A DNA stretch of 9,295 nt from Paludibacteraceae bacterium. GTDB lineage: Bacteria > Bacteroidota > Bacteroidia > Bacteroidales > Paludibacteraceae. The notes under the pieces were generated by a model. That model searched no databases. It saw nothing but the letters and a program-made list of their open reading frames with translations, and was not told the DNA's origin. Each line of letters opens with the position of its first letter. The first letter of the stretch is position 1. Location: the NCBI GenBank assembly GCA_018055865.1, contig JAGPGR010000054.1:1-9295 (forward strand), given 5' to 3'. Below are positions 1-5,654 of this stretch, in pieces. The position numbers and the translations under genes were made by a program.

Positions 1-111
1 CCCGATATCCAGTATTGTTGCATCGTATTTTCCCAGAATACTGGTTATGGCATTGGTCACACCGGGTTTGTCTTCGCCCGTAATGTTAATCAGAATTATT
101 TCGCTTTTCAT
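1..111 (-). CDS. serB: Phosphoserine phosphatase SerB, N-terminal fragment (cut by window edge)
   Basis: Only the first 37 codons are inside the window; the gene continues past position 1. The visible peptide starts MKSEIILINITGEDKPGV and continues to ATILDIG. A beta strand followed by the GxDKPGV turn is the classic start of an ACT ligand-binding domain. Bacteroidetes SerB proteins carry such ACT domains ahead of the HAD-family phosphatase domain that makes L-serine from phosphoserine. The catalytic DxDxT motif would lie outside the window, so the assignment rests on the ACT sequence and on my recollection that serB follows this transglycosylase in Bacteroidales. The ATG at 111 lies inside the 3' end of the upstream transglycosylase gene (26-bp overlap), which points to translational coupling; the bases before it are A-rich, without a Shine-Dalgarno. 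Another ACT-domain protein is the main alternative. Confidence 0.75.
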   Translation of the reverse strand, partial: MKSEIILINITGEDKPGVTNAITSILGKYDATILDIG

Positions 112-1717
112 TGTTTTCTTTTTCTAAAATTGTAATTTTCTCAGATTCTTTCTCTTTCTCAGATTCTTTTTCATTTACTAAATCTTTCTCTTTCTTCAAT
201 TCTTTCTCCTTGTCCAAAGCTTTGTTTTTGACAGTATCTTTCTCTTTGTTTTTCTCCATGTCAATGACCGAATCTTTTACTATTTTTTTCTCTTTTTCTT
301 TCTCTTTTTCTTTCAATTTCATTTTTTGTTTCTCTTCTTTTGTTGCCCCTTTTTCGACGAAACGGGTATAAGTATCGAGCACATAAGGCACATATCGGAG
401 TGTTTCTGTGCCACCGAAAGATCCGTATTTTACCACCGAATCTCTGTAAAATTCAACCTCATCCAGTTTCTCCAGAAAAAATTCAGTGTTTTCAAACCAG
501 ATATGAGGATTCTTCCCGTATCGCTTCGTAAGAGCCATTGCGTCCAGTACGCGTGCAGGACCGGCATTGTAGCTTGCCAGAATAAATTTGATCCGTTCTT
601 CTTTGTCCTCAATTTCCTTATACAACTGATCCAGGTATTTGATGTATTCGGTGCCTGCTGCAATGTTTTTAGCCGGATTTTCGATGTCAAAACTATCAAC
701 ACCATAGATGAGAGCCGTGCCGGGCATGAGTTGCATAACTCCCCGGGCACCCGCCCACGACACTGCTGTGCTGTCGAAGCCTGATTCGGCATATCCCACT
801 GCAGCCAGCAGCCGCCAGTCCCAGTCAATTCGCGCGGCATTCTGTTTGAACAATTCATCGTAAGGTGAAATAGCGCCTTTGGGGAAAGGTACTTTTTTGA
901 AAGCAAAATACGGATTGTTCAACCAATAGATATTTTGCAGCCGGGCTTGCAGTTTTTTTGTACTTTCCAGGTTTCCCCAACTTAGTATGCTGTCTGTCAG
1001 TGCCTTGTTTTTTTTGGGGATGAGCCAGCCGTTGCGCTGACTGAAGCCTACCGGTACACGGATATCCAGTTGCCGGCTGAATCTTTTTTGCAACAAAGCC
1101 TTGTGTCTGAACGAAATAGTGAATGGGATTATTCCATTGGCTACCTGAAGCATCAGGTCATCGGTACTTACCGAGTCGGGTGCAAACCGAATGATGATTT
1201 TTCCACCTGTTTCGTTGTTGAGAGTCCGCAAGCGCTTATGATAAATGCTGTTTTTCTTCACCCATACCTGTTTGTCCGCCAGCCCGTTCACATCCGTAAT
1301 GGCATCGCGCTTCACCAACTGCACCAATACCATGTAAGACTCTTCCTGAGGGAATACAAAGTTAAATTCCTGTTTGAGGTCGGTAGTTTCTACGCTGTTG
1401 AAAATGGAAATATCGGCCATTCCGCGCCGAAGCAAGTCGGTTATTTCATCATCGCTGTTCACCACGTATACCGAAAGCGGAAGATTAAGGTGTTCGGCCA
1501 GGGCCAGGGCCAGTTCGTAGTCGTACCCCATCGGATCTCCGTTGTATTCGAAGTAAGAAGTGGCATCGTATTGGGTAACCACTCGCAGCGTATCTTTATC
1601 AGTGTGTTTAACCGGCGCAAGCGGAGCTTTTTTGTACTCTGCCGACTGATTGTAGGTACATGCCGTAAGCAGAATACCGAAAATCAGGACTGCGAAACCG
1701 TTTTTTTTACTCATCAT
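86..1717 (-). CDS. mltF: MltF-like membrane-bound lytic transglycosylase, lipoprotein with Lys/Glu-rich tail
   Basis: Predicted lipoprotein that cleaves peptidoglycan glycan strands non-hydrolytically at the periplasmic side of the envelope. Residues here are numbered from the ATG at 1717 (543 aa). The N-terminus has a signal peptide with lipobox LTAC (lipidated Cys20). Residues about 43-270 form a family 3 solute-binding domain, and about 285-430 an SLT domain with AESGFD (likely catalytic Glu311), GVMQLMP (326-332) and ASYNAGPARV. This order matches E. coli MltF (family 1E, about 518 aa). Residues about 460-543 are an odd low-complexity tail of KE, KEKE and ESEKEK runs, probably helical. 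The start could also be TTG at 1723 (abutting the previous stop) or ATG at 1714; the ATG at 1717 is preferred, and all give the same signal peptide. It lies 6 bp after the exonuclease gene and overlaps serB by 26 bp, so it is within an operon. Confidence 0.88.
   Translation of the reverse strand: MMSKKNGFAVLIFGILLTACTYNQSAEYKKAPLAPVKHTDKDTLRVVTQYDATSYFEYNGDPMGYDYELALALAEHLNLPLSVYVVNSDDEITDLLRRGMADISIFNSVETTDLKQEFNFVFPQEESYMVLVQLVKRDAITDVNGLADKQVWVKKNSIYHKRLRTLNNETGGKIIIRFAPDSVSTDDLMLQVANGIIPFTISFRHKALLQKRFSRQLDIRVPVGFSQRNGWLIPKKNKALTDSILSWGNLESTKKLQARLQNIYWLNNPYFAFKKVPFPKGAISPYDELFKQNAARIDWDWRLLAAVGYAESGFDSTAVSWAGARGVMQLMPGTALIYGVDSFDIENPAKNIAAGTEYIKYLDQLYKEIEDKEERIKFILASYNAGPARVLDAMALTKRYGKNPHIWFENTEFFLEKLDEVEFYRDSVVKYGSFGGTETLRYVPYVLDTYTRFVEKGATKEEKQKMKLKEKEKEKEKKIVKDSVIDMEKNKEKDTVKNKALDKEKELKKEKDLVNEKESEKEKESEKITILEKENNEKRNNSD
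89..340 (-). repeat. Low-complexity purine-rich coding tract (KE-rich tail of the transglycosylase)
   Basis: This DNA codes for the last 84 residues of the MltF-like protein. On the plus strand it is a T/C-rich tract with short imperfect tandem units. The clearest is a 12-base unit TCTCTTTTTCTT present twice in a row at about 289-312, encoding KEKE; CAGATTCTTT recurs near 141-170, encoding the ESEKE pieces. Because the clearest unit is a multiple of three, gain or loss of a unit by slippage would keep the frame and alter only tail length. No stop or frameshift is seen within it. Confidence 0.7.
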
Positions 1718-1723
1718 GAGCAA

Positions 1724-2458
1724 TTATACATGTTGGATATTTTTCGGGTCAATGGTTTCCATTCCGTTCATTCTCAACCACACCTGTGCAGTAGCCAGTA
1801 CATCTTTCTGGCAGTAAACGGCTATTCTGGGCAAATCATCTTCCTGATAAAAAACACGGGCTACCTGGCTGCCGTCTATGTCATCTTTGGGTGTAGGGAT
1901 GCCAAAAACGGCGGTCAGCAGTTTCAGCGAGGCAAAATTTTTGTAATCGCCGAATTTCCAGAAATCGAGTGTGTCAAGCAGATTCACTTCCCAGGGCTTT
2001 TTACCGTTGAGCTGAAGGGCGTTGGGCAGCGGTATGCGATGGATAAGCATGCGCCGGCAAATATACGGAATGTCAAATTCCTTGATGTTATGTCCGCAGA
2101 AATTATGATTGGGTGAGGTGAAAAATTTGTTTATCAGCTCACAGAACTCACTAAGTAGTTTTTTCTCCTCTTTATCGGCAAAAGATTTAGTCCGGAAATG
2201 CATCGTTTCGTCTTTATAATAAATAAATCCGACTGAAATGCACACTATCCGGCCGAATTCGGCATAAATGCCGGCATTGGTGGCGTATCCTTCTGCTGCC
2301 GATGTCTCTGTGCCGTATTTTTCGGGAGTTTTTCGCTGCAGGAGTGCGAATTTGTCTTCCCACAGGTGTTGCATTTCTGCGGGTAATTCACCGAAATCAG
2401 CTGTCTGAGGCACTGTTTCAATGTCAATAAACATGATTTTCAGCAGCGAAGTATCCAT
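1724..2458 (-). CDS. PolB-type 3'-5' exonuclease (DEDDy, DNA_pol_B_exo2 family)
   Basis: A 244-residue stand-alone ribonuclease-H-fold exonuclease of the family described as related to the proofreading domain of DNA polymerase B. Three exonuclease motifs are visible: FIDIET (Asp12, Glu14; Exo I), GHNIKEFD (Asn124 to Asp129; Exo II) and YCQKD (Tyr215, Asp219; Exo III). The Tyr four residues before the last Asp makes it the DEDDy subtype. All four acidic metal ligands are present, so it should be active on single-stranded DNA or RNA 3' ends. There is no polymerase domain, as is usual for this family. It starts with ATG at 2458, 5 bp after the udk stop, and its stop lies 6 bp before the transglycosylase ATG, so it is an internal operon gene. 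Its true substrate is unknown; a role in DNA repair or RNA trimming is inference. Confidence 0.88.
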   Translation of the reverse strand: MDTSLLKIMFIDIETVPQTADFGELPAEMQHLWEDKFALLQRKTPEKYGTETSAAEGYATNAGIYAEFGRIVCISVGFIYYKDETMHFRTKSFADKEEKKLLSEFCELINKFFTSPNHNFCGHNIKEFDIPYICRRMLIHRIPLPNALQLNGKKPWEVNLLDTLDFWKFGDYKNFASLKLLTAVFGIPTPKDDIDGSQVARVFYQEDDLPRIAVYCQKDVLATAQVWLRMNGMETIDPKNIQHV

Positions 2459-2463
2459 AGTCT

Positions 2464-3081
2464 TTATTTTTTTTTATTCAGGTTGTTTTCTATATACTTG
2501 GTCAGAATATCAATGGCAATGTGATTATTGCCACCCTGAGGAATAATCAGATCTGCAAATCGTTTGGATGGTTCGATGAATTGCAGGTGCATGGGTTTTA
2601 CGGTCAACTCGTAGCGTTCCATTACTTTATTCACTGATCGTCCGCGTTCTACAATATCCCGGTTTATCACCCGTATGAGGCGGTCGTCGGCGTCGGCATC
2701 CACAAAAACCTTCAAATCGAGCAGTTTGCGAAGTTCTGCATTGTACAGGATCAGTATTCCTTCCACTATGATCACATCTGTGGGTTTTACGGGGATAGTT
2801 TCACTGGCACGGGTGCAGGTGAGGTAGGAGTAAATAGGCTGGTCGATATCATGCCCTTTCTTCAACTCTTTCAGGTGCTTTATCAGTAATTCCCATTCTA
2901 AGGAATCCGGGTGATCAAAATTAATCTCGAGTCTGTCTTCCAGCGGAAGATGACTGCTGTCTTTGTAATACGAGTCCTGGGGCAGAATGACTACTTCGCC
3001 CTGAGGAAGCCGTTCGAGGATTTTGCGCACTACGGTGGTTTTTCCGGAGCCTGTGCCTCCTGCTATTCCAATTATAAGCAT
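2464..3081 (-). CDS. udk: Uridine kinase
   Basis: Cytosolic enzyme of pyrimidine salvage that phosphorylates uridine and cytidine to UMP and CMP. The 205-residue length fits bacterial Udk (about 210). The P-loop GGTGSGKTT lies at residues 8-16, and LPQDSYYKD (about 33-41) is the typical uridine kinase segment, whose Asp acts in catalysis. NFDHPDSL (about 54-61) and VIIVEGILIL (Walker B-like strand) follow, then DADADDRLIRVINRDIVERGR with the lid arginines. It is the first gene of the minus-strand block, followed after 5 bp by the exonuclease. A 434-bp divergent intergenic region precedes it and holds a possible promoter on the minus strand. The ATG at 3081 is directly before the conserved first strand, so the start is secure. 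Confidence 0.95.
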   Translation of the reverse strand: MLIIGIAGGTGSGKTTVVRKILERLPQGEVVILPQDSYYKDSSHLPLEDRLEINFDHPDSLEWELLIKHLKELKKGHDIDQPIYSYLTCTRASETIPVKPTDVIIVEGILILYNAELRKLLDLKVFVDADADDRLIRVINRDIVERGRSVNKVMERYELTVKPMHLQFIEPSKRFADLIIPQGGNNHIAIDILTKYIENNLNKKK

Positions 3082-3515
3082 GGTATGTTGTAGATTTAAT
3101 ATTTCAGGGCACTAAAATAAGTATTTTTTTTTAATTTCAGGAGGTTTTGAGGCTCTTTTCGGCTGGAAAAAATGAATGTTGCCGCGAAGTGAACAAATAT
3201 ACTTACTGAAAAATGGTATATGGCACATCTTCAATGCGCTTTTACGTTACTCTTATTGCCTTTTTTTACTGTAAATTATTTCAGTTCATTCAAACCTTTG
3301 CAGTCGTCCATTTGTTATTATTACTACAAAGTCATACTGATTTTTCATAAAACCAGTTAATTGATTCTTTAATACTACGAATTTCATTAATTAAACGAAT
3401 AAATTAGTGTAATTTGTGGTTAAAATTGAAAACAGAAGTGTGGCTTTTATTTTTTTGATTAATTCTGAGTTGAATAGAACAAGTTAAGACGAGTTTCACA
3501 TTTAAAAAAAACGGT
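3082..3515. other. Divergent intergenic region between udk and the CDGSH gene
   Basis: This 434-bp AT-rich stretch separates the leftward operon from the rightward genes. I see no convincing protein-coding frame, tRNA or known RNA gene in it; short open frames that enter it have no recognisable family sequence. It must hold promoters in both directions. The best Bacteroidetes -7 match for the leftward operon is at 3194-3201. A weaker one, CTAAAATA at 3112-3119 (TATTTTAG on the minus strand, one mismatch), lies nearer udk. For the rightward gene the only near match is TAATTTG at 3410-3416, one base shorter than consensus. No strong hairpin is obvious by eye. Confidence 0.6.
3194..3201 (-). promoter_or_regulatory. 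Possible -7 promoter element for the udk operon
   Basis: Read on the minus strand this is TATATTTG, a full match to the Bacteroidetes -7 consensus TAnnTTTG. It would start transcription near 3188 and give udk a leader of about 105 bases. A clear -33 TTTG at the proper spacing is not seen, so this is a candidate only; such short matches also arise by chance in AT-rich DNA. Confidence 0.35.
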
Positions 3516-3704
3516 ATGGAAAACGAACTGAAAATTACGGTAGTTAAAAACGGTCCGCTCAAAGTGGAAGGCGAATTGAAACTGATTATGCCCAACGGCG
3601 AAGAAAAGGTACAAAAAAATGCATTTCTGTGCCGCTGTGGCGGGAGCAGCAACAAGCCATTCTGCGACGGAACGCACAGAAAGATTGGCTTTGAAGCCGA
3701 ATAA
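3516..3704 (+). CDS. Small CDGSH iron-sulfur domain protein
   Basis: A 62-residue protein made up almost wholly of one CDGSH domain. The cluster-binding signature CRCGGSSNKPFCDGTH is complete: Cys39, Cys41, Cys50 and His54 supply the three-Cys one-His ligation of a redox-active [2Fe-2S] cluster. The first 35 residues look like beta strands (ELKITVVKNGPLKVEGELKL), as in other single-domain bacterial members annotated as iron-binding CDGSH zinc-finger proteins. No signal peptide or membrane segment is present, so it should be cytosolic. Its partner is unknown; electron transfer or cluster delivery is inferred from the family. It is flanked by a long intergenic region upstream and a strong terminator 20 bp after its stop, so it is probably monocistronic. 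The ATG follows an A-rich stretch rather than a Shine-Dalgarno. Confidence 0.92.
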   Translation: MENELKITVVKNGPLKVEGELKLIMPNGEEKVQKNAFLCRCGGSSNKPFCDGTHRKIGFEAE

Positions 3705-3723
3705 TCAATCCGGTTTTTGGAAT

Positions 3724-3760
3724 GACAGGTAAAGAATTACACTCTTTATCTGTTTTTTTT
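3724..3760 (+). terminator. Intrinsic terminator after the CDGSH gene
   Basis: The arms GACAGGTAAAGA (3724-3735) and TCTTTATCTGTT (3743-3754) pair over 12 positions, two of them G-U, around a 7-base loop. Eight T residues (3753-3760) follow at once. This is a textbook rho-independent terminator 20 bp downstream of the CDGSH stop codon. It should end that transcript before the metallo-hydrolase gene. Confidence 0.85.
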
Positions 3761-3824
3761 ACCATCCATTCTATTTTTAACGTTAATTGCAGTACATTTA
3801 TAGCAGGTATTCTCTTTTTTATGT

Positions 3825-3832
3825 TAATTTTG
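3825..3832 (+). promoter_or_regulatory. Likely -7 promoter element for the metallo-hydrolase gene
   Basis: TAATTTTG is a full match to the Bacteroidetes -7 consensus TAnnTTTG. It lies after the strong terminator and 19 bp before the ATG at 3852, giving a short leader of roughly 13 bases. No good -33 TTTG is visible around 3800. The palindrome TTAACGTTAA at 3777-3786 lies upstream and could be an operator, but nothing else supports that. Confidence 0.45.
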
Positions 3833-3851
3833 TGCCAAAATAGATGATTGA

Positions 3852-4658
3852 ATGGATAGATTACGTTTCAGAAGTTTGGCGAGCGGAAGCAGTGGAAATT
3901 GTTATTTTTTGGGGAACGCTTCGTATGGTATTCTGATAGATGCAGGTGTGGGAGTGCGTAATACGCGCAAATTCCTGAAAACTATGGGGCTCGATTACTA
4001 CAACATCTGGGGAATATTTGTAACGCATGACCATGCGGATCATATAAAAGCAGTAGGAGCTATTGGCGAAAAATTTAACGTGCCGGTGTACACCACACGT
4101 GAGATTCATGAGGGCATCAACCGTAATTACTGCGTAACCCAGAAACTGTTCTCTTCGCAGCGATTTATACAGGTAGGAGAGGAAACGGTGATAGGCGATT
4201 TCAGAATTACGGCATTTCCCGTTTCGCACGATGCAACCGATAGCGTGGGCTATTCGGTGGAATACCGGGGGACGACCTTTACATTCGCTACCGATCTGGG
4301 ATATGTAAGTGACCATGCTGCTCAGTATTTGGTAAATTCCGATTGCCTGGTACTCGAAGCCAATTACGATGAATATATGCTTGAAAACGGTCCTTATCCC
4401 CTTGTTTTGCAGACAAGAATCAAGTCGGATACCGGGCATTTGTGCAATATGCAGACTGCCGCATTTCTGGCCGGGAACTATACCGAAAGGTGGAAATACG
4501 TCTTTCTTTGCCATTTGAGCAAAGAAAATAATTTGCCGGAGCTGGCATATTCCACCATCACCGAACACCTGAAAGTTCAGATGATCACTTTCGAAGGAAT
4601 TACAGAAATTGTACCTCTGGAGCGTACAGAACCTTCCCGAATGTACATTTTCGACTAA
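3852..4658 (+). CDS. MBL-fold metallo-hydrolase, WalJ/YycJ-like
   Basis: A 268-residue metallo-beta-lactamase-fold enzyme resembling WalJ/YycJ. It opens with the family hallmark LASGSSGNCYFL (9-20), followed by LIDAG and the metal-binding THDHADH (58-64: His59, His61, Asp63, His64). The later ligands are His126 in VSHDATD, Asp148 in ATDLGY and probably His196 in DTGHL; CHLSKENN (220-227) is the conserved C-terminal metal motif. Nothing suggests secretion. YycJ-type proteins have been linked to DNA mismatch-repair or cell-wall control in Firmicutes, but no walK/walR genes lie nearby, so the role here is open; a nuclease or phosphodiesterase activity is inferred from the fold. The gene probably has its own promoter (3825-3832) and is followed by the tandem-repeat spacer. 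Confidence 0.88.
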   Translation: MDRLRFRSLASGSSGNCYFLGNASYGILIDAGVGVRNTRKFLKTMGLDYYNIWGIFVTHDHADHIKAVGAIGEKFNVPVYTTREIHEGINRNYCVTQKLFSSQRFIQVGEETVIGDFRITAFPVSHDATDSVGYSVEYRGTTFTFATDLGYVSDHAAQYLVNSDCLVLEANYDEYMLENGPYPLVLQTRIKSDTGHLCNMQTAAFLAGNYTERWKYVFLCHLSKENNLPELAYSTITEHLKVQMITFEGITEIVPLERTEPSRMYIFD

Positions 4659-4664
4659 ATAACA

Positions 4665-4727
4665 ACAGTTTGCAGTCAGCAGTCAGCAGTTTGCAGTCAG
4701 CAGTTAGCAGTTTGCGGTTAGCAGTTG
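4665..4727 (+). repeat. Heptamer tandem array with 21-bp higher-order unit
   Basis: Nine consecutive 7-base units of the form GCAGTyA or GCAGTTT run from 4665 to 4727 without a break in phase (the first begins with A, and one reads GCGGTTA). They group into three 21-bp blocks starting at 4665, 4686 and 4707, each opening with GCAGTTT followed by two TCA/TTA/TTG-ending units. The word AGTTTGC thus recurs exactly every 21 bp (4667, 4688, 4709). It begins 6 bp after the metallo-hydrolase stop codon and is non-coding. An inverted copy of the core, CTGCAAACT, lies just beyond at 4733-4741. Confidence 0.9.
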
Positions 4728-4754
4728 TTAGTCTGCAAACTACAAAATGTATTT

Positions 4755-4859
4755 ACTTTACAAACTTTCTAACTTTACAAACTTTCTAACTTTACGAACT
4801 TTACGAACTTTACAAACTTTCAAACTTTACAAACTTTACAAACTTTACAAACTATAAAA
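4755..4859 (+). repeat. 8/9-mer tandem array (ACTTTACAA type)
   Basis: Eleven back-to-back units span 4755-4850, eight of nine bases (ACTTTACAA or ACTTTACGA) and three of eight (ACTTTCTA twice, ACTTTCAA). A degenerate twelfth, ACTATAAAA, fills 4851-4859. The first four units form a 17-bp pair repeated twice, and the last three full units are identical. The array ends 6 bp before the glycosyltransferase ATG, so it occupies the place where that gene's promoter or leader would be expected. Composition is very AT-rich, and the array is in the opposite sense to the neighbouring heptamers: the complement carries AGTTTG cores. Confidence 0.9.
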
Positions 4860-4865
4860 GAATCC

Positions 4866-5612
4866 ATGTCCTCAAAACTTGTTCTGATACCCACTTACAA
4901 CGAAAAGGAAAATATTGAAAGTATTATCCGCACCGTTTTTGCTCTCGAAGGTGAATTTCACATTCTGGTGATTGACGACGGCTCGCCCGATGGAACAGGT
5001 GAAATAGTTAAACGGATGATTACCATATTTCCTGATCGCCTTTTCATTCTGGAAAGAAGCGGAAAACTGGGTCTGGGTACGGCTTACATAGCCGGCTTCA
5101 GGTGGGCACTGGAACACGATTACGACTATGTTTTTGAGATGGATGCCGATTTCTCGCACAATCCCGAAGATTTGCCCCGATTGCTCAATGCCTGCGAAAA
5201 CGAAGGAGCTGATCTGGCAATCGGTTCCAGGTATATAAGTGGGGTAAATGTGGTAAACTGGCCTATCGGCCGGGTGTTGATGTCTTACTTTGCTTCCAGG
5301 TACGTAAGATTTGTTACAGGAATGAAAATTGCAGACACCACAGCCGGATTCAAGTGCTACAGGCGTGAAGTGCTCCAAACCATTGAACTGGATAAAATCC
5401 GCTTCAAAGGGTATGCTTTTCAGATTGAAATGAAATTTACCGCTTATAAATGCGGTTTTATCCTGAAAGAAGTTCCCATCATCTTCATCAACAGGCGACT
5501 CGGAACTTCAAAAATGAGCGGAGGAATTTTCTCGGAAGCATTTGGCGGCGTCATTCAGTTGAAGATAAACAGCCTCACCCGTAAATATCCTCAGAAACCT
5601 CCAAAAAGCTGA
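4866..5612 (+). CDS. Family 2 glycosyltransferase, polyprenol monophosphomannose synthase-like
   Basis: A 248-residue soluble GT-A glycosyltransferase resembling the catalytic domain of dolichol-phosphate mannose synthase (DPM1), which moves mannose from GDP-mannose to a polyprenyl phosphate carrier at the cytoplasmic membrane face. Visible motifs: PTYNEKENI (9-17), VIDDGSPDGTG (35-45, nucleotide binding), EMDADFSHNP (91-100, with Asp93 and Asp95 as the DxD metal site), AIGSRY, TTAGFKCYRREVL (158-170), FKGYAFQIEM and the RRLGTSKM segment (210-217) near the acceptor site. No transmembrane helices follow the catalytic domain, unlike the longer GtrB or DPM-GtrA fusions. The sugar and the carrier are inferred from family resemblance. 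The start at ATG 4866 directly precedes the first strand. The gene is followed after 42 bp by pyrC, an arrangement I recall from other Bacteroidetes. Confidence 0.9.
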   Translation: MSSKLVLIPTYNEKENIESIIRTVFALEGEFHILVIDDGSPDGTGEIVKRMITIFPDRLFILERSGKLGLGTAYIAGFRWALEHDYDYVFEMDADFSHNPEDLPRLLNACENEGADLAIGSRYISGVNVVNWPIGRVLMSYFASRYVRFVTGMKIADTTAGFKCYRREVLQTIELDKIRFKGYAFQIEMKFTAYKCGFILKEVPIIFINRRLGTSKMSGGIFSEAFGGVIQLKINSLTRKYPQKPPKS

Positions 5613-5654
5613 AAGATGTTTTCTTAAATCGTATAACCTATTAATCACTTCATT

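Noticed and set aside
111..371. Plus-strand frame encoding a Ser/Phe-rich repetitive peptide
   Set aside because: It is the antisense reading of the KE-rich tail of the transglycosylase; the SFSF pattern follows directly from the repeated GAA/AAA codons.
1070..2116. A 348-codon open frame on the plus strand
   Set aside because: It runs antisense across the junction of two well-supported minus-strand genes (transglycosylase and exonuclease) and its translation shows no recognisable family; it is a shadow of their codon pattern.
3777..3786. Palindrome TTAACGTTAA as an operator site
   Set aside because: A single short AT-rich palindrome in an AT-rich spacer, with no second copy and no regulator gene nearby, is too weak to call.
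3861..4568. A 235-codon open frame on the minus strand
   Set aside because: It is antisense to the metallo-hydrolase, where every metal motif is intact; no family features are seen in the antisense product.
4688..4741. Intrinsic terminator formed by AGTTTGCAG and CTGCAAACT after the metallo-hydrolase
   Set aside because: The nine-base stem is real, but the loop is long, several alternative partners exist, and no T run follows the right arm.
4665..4859. CRISPR array
   Set aside because: Units are 7-9 bp with no unique spacers between them and no cas genes are present, so this is short-period tandem DNA.
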